47,818 nt of DNA from an uncultured Clostridia bacterium (GCA_944386175.1 CALXAB010000008.1:1-47818), one strand, 5' to 3'. Shown: positions 1-7,507, numbered from the stretch's first letter. Notes: generated from the letters alone by a model not told the origin. Made by a program: numbers and translations.

Positions 1-81
1 GTATCAGCAATTATAGTAGCAAAAGCTACTTACTAGACTACCTATGAAACGAGGCGAACGACCGACGGTTTCAGCTTATAT

Positions 82-276
82 AGGTGTAATAATTCTATTT
101 TTCATAAATGGGATTATTACACCTAATTCACTTTAGCTCTCTCCCTCTGGTTTCTGCTCGGTAGTTGCTAAAGTGAACCTAGTAAGAAAAATTTATTTTT
201 CTTGCTAGGATTTCATAAAAATTGCGATAAGCATTTTTTATGAAATAACCTAAAAATGCGAGTAGCAATTTTTAGG
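82..276. repeat. Tandem array of five hairpins upstream of the relaxase
   Basis: Five consecutive inverted repeats fill this stretch. The arms are 82-93/113-124 (12 bp, perfect), 127-137/167-177 (11 bp, perfect), 178-192/195-209 (15 bp, one G-T pair), 211-221/235-245 (11 bp, perfect) and 249-257/268-276 (9 bp, perfect). No gene is visible here. A short open stretch from base 1 to a TAG at 34-36 could be the tail of a gene that starts before the window. Dense secondary structure just before a mobilization gene is typical of transfer origins or single-strand origins. A series of terminators insulating the relaxase is the alternative. Confidence 0.6.
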
Positions 277-310
277 TTTGGGGTGTGGGGTTTGAAAACC
301 CTGCCATACG

Positions 311-345
311 GACAAACTTGTTTGTCTAGTATGTTAGACATTCAA
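311..345 (+). other. Candidate oriT / nic region for the MobV relaxase
   Basis: Seen directly: an inverted repeat GACAAAC/GTTTGTC (311-317/320-326) precedes TAGTATGTTAGAC (327-339), which is itself flanked by TGTCTA/TAGACA (323-328/335-340). The nick region of the MobV model plasmid pMV158 reads TAGTGTGTTATAC, with cleavage after GTG-TG. The match here is close and the position, about 45 bases before the relaxase start, is the usual one. By analogy the nick would fall between 333 and 334. This is inference from similarity and position. Confidence 0.55.
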
Positions 346-381
346 AGAATATCTTGAGCAAAGAAGGAGGTGCAAGAAGAT

Positions 382-1626
382 ATGAGCTATGCTATTATAA
401 GAAATGACAAATTAACAAGAGTGGATGCACAAGGATCGTACATTCACAATGATAGAAGGTCAAAAGGTCATTCTAATAAAGATATTGATCCTACAAGAAC
501 ACATCTTAATTTTTGGTGTAGGAAAAACGAACTAACTTATATAAAAGAATTTGATAAAATGAAAAAGGAATATGATTTAAAAGGCACTATTAGAAGTAAT
601 AGTAATATCATGTGTGAAATGATGATTACTTCTGATAATGCTTTTTTTAATAAAATTGGTTTAGAAGAAACAAAACGATACTTCAAAGAAAGTTATAAAT
701 TTGTATGTAATTACAAAAATCTTGGAGAAAAATATATAGTATCTGCAGCAGTACATTTAGATGAAACTACACCACATATGCATTTAGTATATATACCAGT
801 AATTCATACAAAAGATAAAGAGGGCAAAGATATTGATAAAATATGTTGTAGAGATTTTTGGAAAGGCAGAGATAGTTACAGACAATTACAAAATGCTTTT
901 CATAAATATATAACTTCAAAAGGGTTTGATTTAGAGCGAGGTTTACCAGTAGAAGAAACGGGAGCTAGACATGAAAAAATAGAAGATTTAAAGAAATTGA
1001 CTAATTTTGAAAATACTAAAAAAGTATTAGATAATCTAAAACTAGAATTACCAGAAACTCCTAATACAAATGACATTAAACTAATAAAACTTAATAGAGA
1101 AAAAGTAGAAAATGAAATTATTAAGCCAAAAGATAATATGATAGAAAAACTATATAATGAAAAAGTTTCTTTACAAAGGGAATTATTAAAACAAGTCAAT
1201 TTAGTTAATGAGGCTGAAAAATACCAAAAAGAAAGAGATTCCATACTTGCTGAAAATAAAGAATTGCACAATACTGTAAAATATTTAGAACACGAATATA
1301 AAAAGAAAAATAATACTCTTGATTTGAAATTTGAAAATAGAAAAAGAGAATTAGAGCAAGATTTTCAAAATAAAGAATTTGACATTGAATATAAATATAA
1401 AAACAAAATTAGGTCATTAGAAAAAGAAAATAACTATTTACACAAGATTATTGATAAATTTTATGAAACTGTTGATAAATTTATAGTTTGGATTTGCCAT
1501 AAATTTGGTATTGGCGAATCTAAAGAATTGGTCAAAAATTTTGAAGAAGAAACTCACTCTTTCATTGATCCAGAAAAACAAATTAAACATGAAGAAAGAG
1601 AAAAAGAGTGGGATTTAGAAAGATAA
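382..1626 (+). CDS. mobV: MobV-family relaxase (Pre/Mob plasmid recombination enzyme)
   Basis: Relaxase that nicks oriT and pilots the transferred strand during mobilization of the element. The N-terminal region has the MobV signature around residues 22-43 (H-N-D-R-R, then S-N-K-D-I-D, then R-T-H-L-N). It also has the metal-binding motif HLDETTPHMH, with histidines at 125, 132 and 134. The C-terminal half (about 250-390) is highly charged and predicted coiled coil, as in other Pre/Mob proteins. A GTG at 370 is in frame but lies within the Shine-Dalgarno AAGGAGG (364-370), so ATG 382 is the start and the protein is 414 residues. The gene is alone on the + strand and ends in a hairpin shared with the convergent sigma factor gene. 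Family assignment is firm. Confidence 0.93.
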   Translation: MSYAIIRNDKLTRVDAQGSYIHNDRRSKGHSNKDIDPTRTHLNFWCRKNELTYIKEFDKMKKEYDLKGTIRSNSNIMCEMMITSDNAFFNKIGLEETKRYFKESYKFVCNYKNLGEKYIVSAAVHLDETTPHMHLVYIPVIHTKDKEGKDIDKICCRDFWKGRDSYRQLQNAFHKYITSKGFDLERGLPVEETGARHEKIEDLKKLTNFENTKKVLDNLKLELPETPNTNDIKLIKLNREKVENEIIKPKDNMIEKLYNEKVSLQRELLKQVNLVNEAEKYQKERDSILAENKELHNTVKYLEHEYKKKNNTLDLKFENRKRELEQDFQNKEFDIEYKYKNKIRSLEKENNYLHKIIDKFYETVDKFIVWICHKFGIGESKELVKNFEEETHSFIDPEKQIKHEEREKEWDLER

Positions 1627-1660
1627 AGGCACTACTAGTAAATATAATAGTAATGCCTTT
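1625..1660. terminator. Bidirectional terminator between relaxase and sigma factor genes
   Basis: Arms 1625-1636 and 1649-1660 pair over 12 positions with one G-T. The hairpin sits between two convergent stop codons, with T-rich flank on the + side. Confidence 0.7.
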
Positions 1661-1667
1661 TGGTATT

Positions 1668-2939
1668 TTAAGTTTTGTTCACGGCATATTTGCCTCTACT
1701 TATAGCAGTTATAAGTCCTTTGCTTTTAGCAAGATATAAAGCATTGTTAATAGTAGTAGCAGTAAAATTAGGGAAATGAAGTTTCAAATCCTTGACAGTA
1801 AAAGAATCCATACTTAACATATACTCTCTTACTTGTTTTACTTGACTTCCTTTTTGAACTGTAGAGTTGGAATTTGTTTCATCAACCTTATCTGTTCCCG
1901 TCAAAGTAGGTATGATTTGCTCACTAATTTGAACTCCACTCACTTCTTTTCCAGATTCCACAATAGTATCTGTATCTAGAACTTTCTGTGAAATACATTC
2001 TGTATCAGTATCAGTTATACTCGTTACTTCTACAGTTTTAATCACCTCAGTTTCATTCACAACATTTGTGTCAGCAGTTTCAACACTTTGAATATCTGTA
2101 TCATCTGCCTGTACCATAGTTCTATTAGAAACAAACGACATACTGAAATCATCAATTTCTTGAATAATCTGAGCAATGAAAGCAAATGACTCTGGATGAG
2201 CAGGTATCTGAATTATAATCCGTTCCCTGTTACAATTAACTTTGAAATCTGGTAATTTCTCAACTGATGTTAGATTTTGTAAAAGTGTTGCAAAAATCTT
2301 ATTGAATTTGCTAATTTCTTTAGATGAAAAAGAAATTTTGTATTCATCTCCTACTATTCCCATAGAAAATACCTCCTTATAATGCACTTGTTGATTTTCA
2401 ATCTTTTGAACTTTTTGAGTAGCTTTTGCTTCGATTCTTGACACATAACTTTGAGATATGTTCAGTTTCTCAGCAATCTCTCTCTGTGAAACATCTGCCA
2501 TTAGATAAAGAAGTGCTATTCTGTGTTTTCCTTCTAAACAATTTAAAACAGTCCCAACTACTTTAATGAACTCTTCTTTGTCTACTATTTTCTCAACAAA
2601 ATTAGAATCAGGATCTGCAATCGTATCTACCAGAGTAAGTTCCTTACCTTCACCATCATCTCCTATAGGCTCATCAATAGAAATATCATTTGCATATTTG
2701 TTAGCTTTTCTATAATGCATAAAAATTTCATTATTTATACACCGTGAAGCATATGTTGCAAAAGTAATATTTTTCGATGTATCAAAAGTAATAGCAGCCT
2801 TTACTAATCCAATTGTACCGATAGAAACAATATCTTCATAATCTGAAGAATTTGGAGTTACCCCCAATTTCTGTACCAGATAATGAACTAATCTCTGATT
2901 GTCTAAGACAAGATGTTCCTTATCACTACTAAGTTTCAT
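1668..2939 (-). CDS. Element-borne sigma-70 family factor with C-terminal winged-helix extension
   Basis: The first 200 residues look like a sporulation-type (SigE/SigK-like) sigma factor. Region 2 includes EDIVSIGTIGLVKAA and a YASRCINNEI stretch, and region 4 has the helix-turn-helix REIAEKLNISQSYVSRIEAKA around 153-175. After that come about 80 residues of mixed alpha/beta character, a Thr/Asp/Glu-rich low-complexity linker (about 270-365) and a C-terminal 55-residue module. That module (VREYMLSMDSFTVKDL, then a basic wing ending GKYAVNKT) looks like a winged helix. Typical sigma factors of this class are 200-250 residues, so this is a fusion. Sigma-like genes are common next to int/xis in Tn916-like elements, where they drive transfer genes. 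Two in-frame CGG arginine codons (2220-2222, 2742-2744) contrast with the chromosomal genes nearby. The start has AAAGGAG a few bases upstream. Confidence 0.85.
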   Translation of the reverse strand: MKLSSDKEHLVLDNQRLVHYLVQKLGVTPNSSDYEDIVSIGTIGLVKAAITFDTSKNITFATYASRCINNEIFMHYRKANKYANDISIDEPIGDDGEGKELTLVDTIADPDSNFVEKIVDKEEFIKVVGTVLNCLEGKHRIALLYLMADVSQREIAEKLNISQSYVSRIEAKATQKVQKIENQQVHYKEVFSMGIVGDEYKISFSSKEISKFNKIFATLLQNLTSVEKLPDFKVNCNRERIIIQIPAHPESFAFIAQIIQEIDDFSMSFVSNRTMVQADDTDIQSVETADTNVVNETEVIKTVEVTSITDTDTECISQKVLDTDTIVESGKEVSGVQISEQIIPTLTGTDKVDETNSNSTVQKGSQVKQVREYMLSMDSFTVKDLKLHFPNFTATTINNALYLAKSKGLITAISRGKYAVNKT

Positions 2940-3102
2940 GCTAATAGAGCAACTCCTTTCTGTACTTATTGTGGTTTAAAGTCTGAAAAAATTTAAAATA
3001 CCTCCTAAAAATTCTACAAGGCTATTAGCCTATGCTAAATATAGTATCACAATTTTACAATAATTTCAACAATTTATGTAAATTTAATAAAAATCTGTGT
3101 TA

Positions 3103-3315
3103 TCAATTAAATATTTTCTCTCTACAAAATTCTTTTTCTAAAAATTGTACTTGTTCTTTTGTTAAGTTATTATTTACAACTGCTAATTTTAATAATGATT
3201 TTATATTTTCCCATTTCATACATTTAGAATAGCCTTTTGCAGTCAGTTCAACATAGTCTACAATTTCTTCAAATATATAGTATGGCACACAAAATTCTTT
3301 ATTTAATTGCTCCAT
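3103..3315 (-). CDS. Small conserved element protein of unknown function
   Basis: A 70-residue acidic/helical protein beginning MEQLNKEFCVPYYIFEEIVD. The longer frame starting at 3357 is unlikely, because AAAAAGGAG lies just upstream of the ATG at 3313-3315. Small proteins of this general layout (an EEIVDYV-type helix, a W-x-NIKSLL helix, then LTKEQ-x-x-x-LEKEFCRE at the end) often accompany regulators in clostridial integrative elements. I do not recognise a named family or function. Its place between the sigma factor and the XRE repressor suggests a regulatory accessory role. Confidence 0.7.
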   Translation of the reverse strand: MEQLNKEFCVPYYIFEEIVDYVELTAKGYSKCMKWENIKSLLKLAVVNNNLTKEQVQFLEKEFCREKIFN

Positions 3316-3437
3316 CTTGTACTTCTCCTTTTTCAATGTAATTAAGTATAAAAACATAATAAAGTGTTAATACTTATAAATATAACACAGAAAAATATTA
3401 AAATCAATACATAGAAAAAATGAAAGTGGGAATAAAT

Positions 3438-3695
3438 ATGTCATTGATTGCAAGATTTGATGGAAATATGAATGTAATAGGAAGATTACTAAAAGAATAT
3501 AGAATTAAGAAAGATTTATCTTATGAAAAACTTTCTGCAAAATTAGAGTTAATGGGTATTAGTATTCATAAGCAAAGTTTATATGATATTGAAAATAATA
3601 AAAGAACTGTAAAAGATTATGAACTATTTGGAATTGCTCATGTGCTTGGAATAGATGTAAATGACTTATTAAAAGATATGAGAAAAAAATTCTAA
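3438..3695 (+). CDS. XRE-family helix-turn-helix regulator
   Basis: An 85-residue protein consisting mostly of one Cro/C1-type HTH domain. It reads IGRLLKEYRIKKDLSYEKLS, then a recognition region around KQSLYDIENNKRTVKDYEL, then a final helix ending in LGIDVNDLLKDM. Such small XRE proteins act as element repressors (for example Orf9 of Tn916). ATG 3438 is preceded by a modest AAGTGGG. ATG 3468 would also leave the whole HTH intact, so the start is uncertain. It diverges from the - strand block 3103-3315 and lies immediately upstream of the sRNA promoter. Confidence 0.85.
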   Translation: MSLIARFDGNMNVIGRLLKEYRIKKDLSYEKLSAKLELMGISIHKQSLYDIENNKRTVKDYELFGIAHVLGIDVNDLLKDMRKKF

Positions 3696-3728
3696 AAATT
3701 GAGTTTAAGTTGAATTTTAAAAAATCGT

Positions 3729-3757
3729 TTGACATATACTATAATTGATGCTATAAT
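3729..3757 (+). promoter_or_regulatory. Consensus promoter of antitoxin sRNA
   Basis: TTGACA (3729-3734), a 17-base spacer and TATAAT (3752-3757). This is a perfect sigma-A promoter with no protein gene downstream on this strand before a terminator at 3802-3830, so its product is a short RNA. Confidence 0.85.
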
Positions 3758-3763
3758 AATAGT

Positions 3764-3830
3764 AGCTTAAGCAAATCGTAGGATGTCACGAGATTTGCAC
3801 CGAGATATGTACCCGCATATCTCTTTTTTT
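3764..3830 (+). ncRNA. Antitoxin-like small RNA (RNA II of a type I toxin-antitoxin locus)
   Basis: A short transcript of about 65 nt is defined by the promoter at 3729-3757 and the intrinsic terminator at 3802-3830. It would form two hairpins. Stem 1 is GCAAATC/GATTTGC (3771-3777/3792-3798), with a 14-nt loop containing TAGGATGTCA (3779-3788). Stem 2 is GAGATATG/CATATCTC (3802-3809/3816-3823), with loop TACCCG. The first loop is exactly complementary, over 10 nt, to the start-codon region of the convergent toxin mRNA (3957-3966). The second loop shares TACCC with a hairpin loop beyond the toxin stop codon (3858-3862). Two dispersed complementary contacts between convergent RNAs are the arrangement of the Fst/par_pAD1 class. 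The start point is inferred from the promoter. Confidence 0.75.
3802..3830 (+). terminator. Intrinsic terminator of the antitoxin sRNA
   Basis: A perfect 8-bp stem (3802-3809/3816-3823) with a 6-nt loop is followed by seven T residues (3824-3830). Confidence 0.85.
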
Positions 3831-3877
3831 ATGTTTTTAGACATAAGAAAAGAGCGGTACCCAGCCGCCCTCAAAGA

Positions 3878-3967
3878 TTATTCTTTGTTTGTGTCTTGGC
3901 TTTCATTGTTATTATTACTTAAAAGCAATAAAACAATTAGTCGCCAGATTAGCTCATAGGATGTCAT
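3878..3967 (-). CDS. Putative type I toxin, small hydrophobic peptide (holin-like/Fst-like)
   Basis: A 29-codon frame that length-filtered gene finding would miss. It begins MTSYELIWRLIVLLLL, one transmembrane helix, and ends in a polar tail (S-N-N-N-N-E-S-Q-D-T-N-K-E). The MT-x-YE start followed by one hydrophobic helix is characteristic of the putative holin-like/TxpA/Fst type I toxins, which damage the membrane when over-produced. A strong Shine-Dalgarno AAGGGAGGTG lies at 3976-3985. A dedicated promoter (4019-4047) and a 5' hairpin (3999-4010) precede it. Beyond the stop, hairpin GCGG/CCGC (3854-3857/3865-3868) exposes the loop that matches the sRNA. The function is inferred from this architecture. 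Such modules stabilise mobile elements. Confidence 0.75.
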   Translation of the reverse strand: MTSYELIWRLIVLLLLSNNNNESQDTNKE

Positions 3968-3998
3968 TCCTTTTACACCTCCCTTCTGCAGGGATTAT

Positions 3999-4010
3999 CC
4001 TTATGTAAGG
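3999..4010 (-). promoter_or_regulatory. 5' hairpin at the head of the toxin mRNA
   Basis: CCTTATGTAAGG is a near-perfect palindrome right at the predicted transcript start. A 5' terminal stem-loop that limits ribosome access or stabilises the mRNA is a usual feature of Fst-type toxin messages. Confidence 0.5.
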
Positions 4011-4018
4011 ACTTTTCT

Positions 4019-4047
4019 AGTATACTTTATTTTCTAATATTTTACAA
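4019..4047 (-). promoter_or_regulatory. Promoter of the toxin mRNA
   Basis: On the - strand: TTGTAA (4047-4042), a 17-base spacer, TATACT (4024-4019). It points at the small toxin gene. Confidence 0.7.
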
Positions 4048-4070
4048 TAAATTTTTAAATATTTTATAAA

Positions 4071-5183
4071 TTATTTATTTTCGACTAGCCAATTATAAAC
4101 TTCATCTTCAGTAAGTTTACCTTTTTTTGCTTTATTTATTTTATCTCTAGCTTCTTTTTTCCATTGTTCAAATTCTTTTTGAATAACTTTACTTTCTTTG
4201 TTTCTATAAGCTATCATAAATTTTTGTTGATAAATTCTTCTATATAATGCTTGTATTTTGTTGTTTTCTAAATTCTTTCTGTATTGTTCTCCTGCACCTT
4301 TTTCTTTACAAGTTGGACTTTGATCTACATTTGCTAAATCACAATATATTTCGTTTTGTCTATAATTCGGTATAAAATATCTACCACAATTTAAACAAGT
4401 CTTAATTTGTAAATTCTCGTGTCTTACAATTTGGTCTAGCACAGCAAAACATATACTTGTTAAATTTTTACTTGTATAAACATTGTGTAATTCTAATTTT
4501 TGATTTTTGTTTTTTATTCCTTCTATTAATTTATTCAATGTGTCGTTATGATATTTATTATGTATGTTTATGTAATTATCAGTTATAATCTCAATATCTT
4601 GTGAATATGTATAAAAATCACTGTCCTTTATTGTATATGCAATAAACTTGGCTAGTTTATCTTCTTCATCTTTTAATTCTTCATTTCCATTCAAATTATA
4701 AACAAAATCTACACATCTTTTAAAATTATCTTGCCATTCAATAAACCTATCGCTACCTGTATCATAAATATCTTTTATAATTCTCATAAATTCTACATCA
4801 TCTATTTCTTCATCTTTTATATATGAATATGGTACATAATCTTTTACTAATTCATAGCCATAAGCAAAAAAGAAAGTATTATATGCAGTTTCATAAGTTG
4901 TAAAATCAGCATTTAAAAAGTTTATTAAAATAGAACCTATACTCTCTACATAATGAACATATATAGTAGAAGGCTGTCTTCTAATTTGTTTCTTCTTATT
5001 TAATTTTGTTTTTGATATATCTTTTTCTAATTTCAAACATAATCTAGTTTCTTCTTCTGGCTTTATTCTTTCTCTACTTACATTATATAAGTATAATGGT
5101 GTTGAATAATATTCTTCCTTTTCTTCAAAATTAAACCATAAGTAGAAGTCTTCATGTATGTTTGCACGAGGTAATTCTTTCAT
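4071..5183 (-). CDS. DUF6076-like zinc-finger-containing protein of mobile elements
   Basis: A 370-residue protein with no catalytic motif I recognise. The first 250 residues are helical and acidic. Around 280-310 there is a CxxC...C...C cluster (TCLNCGRYFIPN, then YCDLANVDQSPTCKEKG) that should bind zinc. It is followed by a basic helical stretch (QYRKNLENNKIQALYRRIYQ) that could bind nucleic acid. This layout resembles the DUF6076 group found beside integrases in Clostridia; the assignment is from memory of the motif order. It is transcribed away from the int/xis block, on the same strand as the toxin gene. The start ATG at 5183 has AAGGAATTAAGG upstream. Confidence 0.7.
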   Translation of the reverse strand: MKELPRANIHEDFYLWFNFEEKEEYYSTPLYLYNVSRERIKPEEETRLCLKLEKDISKTKLNKKKQIRRQPSTIYVHYVESIGSILINFLNADFTTYETAYNTFFFAYGYELVKDYVPYSYIKDEEIDDVEFMRIIKDIYDTGSDRFIEWQDNFKRCVDFVYNLNGNEELKDEEDKLAKFIAYTIKDSDFYTYSQDIEIITDNYINIHNKYHNDTLNKLIEGIKNKNQKLELHNVYTSKNLTSICFAVLDQIVRHENLQIKTCLNCGRYFIPNYRQNEIYCDLANVDQSPTCKEKGAGEQYRKNLENNKIQALYRRIYQQKFMIAYRNKESKVIQKEFEQWKKEARDKINKAKKGKLTEDEVYNWLVENK

Positions 5184-5229
5184 AATTTTTTACCTTAATT
5201 CCTTTCTTGTAAAAAATATTAAAAATATT

Positions 5230-5305
5230 TTTCAAATGTGTTGACAAATAAAATTATCGATGGTACAATAACAATATCAATTGACAATTTCAAATGTGTT
5301 TACAA
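5230..5305. promoter_or_regulatory. Promoter region with an 18-bp direct repeat (candidate operators)
   Basis: TTTCAAATGTGTTGACAA at 5230-5247 is repeated with one change at 5288-5305. The first copy contains the -35 box of a + strand promoter: TTGACA 5241-5246, 17-base spacer, TACAAT 5264-5269. A second TTGACA lies at 5281-5286. A duplicated binding site covering the promoter of the HTH-xis-int block suggests repressor control, plausibly by the XRE protein encoded at 3438. Confidence 0.6.
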
Positions 5306-5363
5306 TATTATTGTACTACTATCAATAAAAGTTGTCAAGCGATAACAAAAGTTTATTTAATTT

Positions 5364-5383
5364 AGTTATTCAAAGGAATAACT
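5364..5383 (+). promoter_or_regulatory. Leader hairpin before the HTH gene
   Basis: A perfect 8-bp stem AGTTATTC/GAATAACT (5364-5371/5376-5383) with an AAAG loop lies in the untranslated leader between the promoter at 5241 and the gene starting at 5452. It has no U-tract, so it is more likely an mRNA stability or regulatory structure than a terminator. Confidence 0.4.
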
Positions 5384-5451
5384 AATAGGCTTTTTATGTT
5401 CAAAATCTTGCAAACAGAAAGTCAACCGCATTGGGAAGGAGGTATTTAAGG

Positions 5452-5916
5452 TTGGAAAACCAAGAGAACATTTTAGACTTATACTATAATAAACATCTTA
5501 AACAAAAAGATATTGCAACAATGGTCAGTGTTTCTAAACAATATGTTTCAAAAGTAGTAAAAGCAGATAGCAGATGTAAAGAAGAAAAGCAAACTCGTAA
5601 AGATAAAAATGCTATTAAGCGAAAAGACTATATGAAAGAATATTTTAAAAGTTATGATAGACCGACGAGAGAAGATAATTCTTACGAACAACTACAAGCA
5701 TTATTATATCAAGATTCATTAGAATTATCATATTCTAATAGCAATATAAATGATTATGCTTTTGCAAAATATAATTCTAGTATTTATCACAGAGATAAAA
5801 ACGGAAATTTAAGACTTAACAAAGGTATAAAAGTTGGTAGTGATGTTCCAAAAACAATAAATATGAACATTCCTATTCCAACCCAAAAATACAAATATAG
5901 ATGTTATAGTATGTAA
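5452..5916 (+). CDS. HTH DNA-binding protein of the integration module
   Basis: A 154-residue protein read from TTG 5452, which has AAGGAGG nine bases upstream (5436-5442). The in-frame TTG at 5431 overlaps that site and is rejected. Residues about 5-40 form a helix-turn-helix of the sigma-region-4/resolvase type (ILDLYYNKHLKQKDIATMVS then KQYVSKVVKAD). A long basic stretch follows, then a Tyr/Asn-rich tail without recognisable motifs. Its position ahead of xis and int matches the sigma-like or HTH orf that controls these genes in Tn916-type elements. The function is inferred from position and the HTH only. Confidence 0.7.
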   Translation: MENQENILDLYYNKHLKQKDIATMVSVSKQYVSKVVKADSRCKEEKQTRKDKNAIKRKDYMKEYFKSYDRPTREDNSYEQLQALLYQDSLELSYSNSNINDYAFAKYNSSIYHRDKNGNLRLNKGIKVGSDVPKTINMNIPIPTQKYKYRCYSM

Positions 5917-5920
5917 TTAG

Positions 5921-5958
5921 AAAGGGGCTTTATTTTATTATAAGCCTTTTCGTTTTTT
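5921..5958 (+). terminator. Terminator after the HTH gene
   Basis: A GGGGCTT/AAGCCTT stem (5924-5930/5942-5948) with flanking A/T pairing is followed by CGTTTTTT. It would reduce read-through into xis. Confidence 0.55.
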
Positions 5959-5985
5959 AATTTTTAAGAAAGGAGGACTAGCAAA

Positions 5986-6192
5986 ATGGGTACTATTAAA
6001 GAAAACTATGATCTAATGTTTACTTCATATCCAGATTTAGTAGATGTTGTTCAATTAAAAGAAATGCTAAACATTGGCATAACTCTTGCTTATAGATTAG
6101 TAAGAGAAAAAACTATCCCATCATTAAAAGTTGGTAGAGAATATAAAATACCAAAAAGAAATGTGATAGCATATTTAACAAATCAAAATTAA
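5986..6192 (+). CDS. xis: Excisionase-type DNA-binding protein (helix-turn-helix_17/MerR-like)
   Basis: A 68-residue protein with the excisionase winged-helix pattern: DVVQLKEMLNIGITLAYRLV (recognition helix), then IPSLKVGREYKIPKRNVIAYL (wing and final helix). Such proteins bend the attachment-site arms and direct integrase towards excision. AAAGGAGG sits a few bases before ATG 5986, and the gene is the immediate upstream neighbour of the integrase, the usual xis-int order. Confidence 0.85.
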   Translation: MGTIKENYDLMFTSYPDLVDVVQLKEMLNIGITLAYRLVREKTIPSLKVGREYKIPKRNVIAYLTNQN

Positions 6193-6331
6193 GCCGTTGC
6201 CATTTATTTAGGTAATGCCTCTTATTTTATTACACAAATTAACTAGACTTAAATGTAATTACATGGTATTATACAGACAATATCAATAGTAAGTTAAATT
6301 TAAGCTGTTATAGAAAAGGAAGGAGTAAAAG

Positions 6332-7507
6332 ATGATAGATGTAACAGGTAGCTTACAAATTAAAAATAAAATATATCAAGCAGTTTTAAGTTATAAACAA
6401 GATAATAAATGGAAAACAAAATGGGTTTCAACTAAAATTCCAGCAGTAAAAGGAAATAAAAAACAAGCACAAGCAAAGTTAGAAGAAATAAGACTTCAAT
6501 TTCAAGAAGAAATAAATAGTGATAATATTGAAGATGAAAAAATTTTATTTATAGACTATATGAAAAAATGGCTAAAAATGATAAAGGCAAGTGTTGAAGA
6601 AACAACTTATAATGGCTATAAAGGTGTTGTAAATGGAAGATTAACAGATTATTTTACTGGAAAGAATATAACTTTACAAGATATTAAGCCAAAACACATT
6701 CAAGAATTTTATCAATATTTATTAGATGAAGGGCTTTCTGGAAATACAGTTAAGCATTATCACGCAAATATAAGAAAAGCATTACAATATGCTATGAAAA
6801 CAGATATTATTTTATCTAATCCTGCTGATAAAGTTGATCTACCAAAAATTGAAGAATATAAACCAAAATTTTATACAAGTGATGAAGTTAAAACATTACT
6901 AAATGAAGTTCTTGGTACAAAATTAGAAATTCCTGTAATGATAGATTGCTTTTATGGTTTTAGGCGAAGTGAAGTAATAGGGTTGAAATGGAGTGCTGTT
7001 GATTTTGAAAAAGACACTATCACAATTAATCATACCATTACACAATCAAATGGAAAACTGATTATAAGAGATAAAACAAAAACAAAATCTAGCAAAAGAA
7101 CTTTACCTTTAGAACCTATTGTAAAATCTTTCTTACTTGAATTAAAAGAAAAGCAAGAAAAGAATAAAGGGCTATGTGGAAATAGCTATAATCAAGATTA
7201 TTTAGAATATATATGTGTAGATGATGGTGGTAATATTATTAGACCAGACTATGTAACAGAAACTTTCTTAAAATTGTTGAAAAAGAAAAAATTAAAGATT
7301 ATTCGTTTTCACGATTTAAGACATACTTGTGCTAGTATTCTTTTGAAAAATGGTGCAAATATGAAAGAAATTCAAGCTTGGCTTGGTCATTCAAATTATA
7401 ATACTACTGCTAACTTATATGCACATTTAGATACAAGTAGTGTAAATGATGTTGGAAAAGTAATAACAAATGTATTTAGTACAAAAAAAGAAGCAGTTAC
7501 TGCTTAA
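6332..7507 (+). CDS. int: Tyrosine integrase of the mobile element
   Basis: Phage/Tn916-type tyrosine recombinase of 391 residues that inserts and excises the element at its attachment site. An arm-binding N-terminal domain (about 1-60) is followed by a SAM-like core-binding domain (about 70-160) and the catalytic domain. All active-site positions are visible: Arg211 in YGFRRSE, the HDLRH box with His327 and Arg330, His353 in LGHSNYNTT and the nucleophile Tyr363 in LYAHLD. AAGGAAGGAG precedes ATG 6332. The gene ends about 110 bases before tRNA-Phe, as expected for an integrase that uses that tRNA as attB. Confidence 0.95.
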   Translation: MIDVTGSLQIKNKIYQAVLSYKQDNKWKTKWVSTKIPAVKGNKKQAQAKLEEIRLQFQEEINSDNIEDEKILFIDYMKKWLKMIKASVEETTYNGYKGVVNGRLTDYFTGKNITLQDIKPKHIQEFYQYLLDEGLSGNTVKHYHANIRKALQYAMKTDIILSNPADKVDLPKIEEYKPKFYTSDEVKTLLNEVLGTKLEIPVMIDCFYGFRRSEVIGLKWSAVDFEKDTITINHTITQSNGKLIIRDKTKTKSSKRTLPLEPIVKSFLLELKEKQEKNKGLCGNSYNQDYLEYICVDDGGNIIRPDYVTETFLKLLKKKKLKIIRFHDLRHTCASILLKNGANMKEIQAWLGHSNYNTTANLYAHLDTSSVNDVGKVITNVFSTKKEAVTA

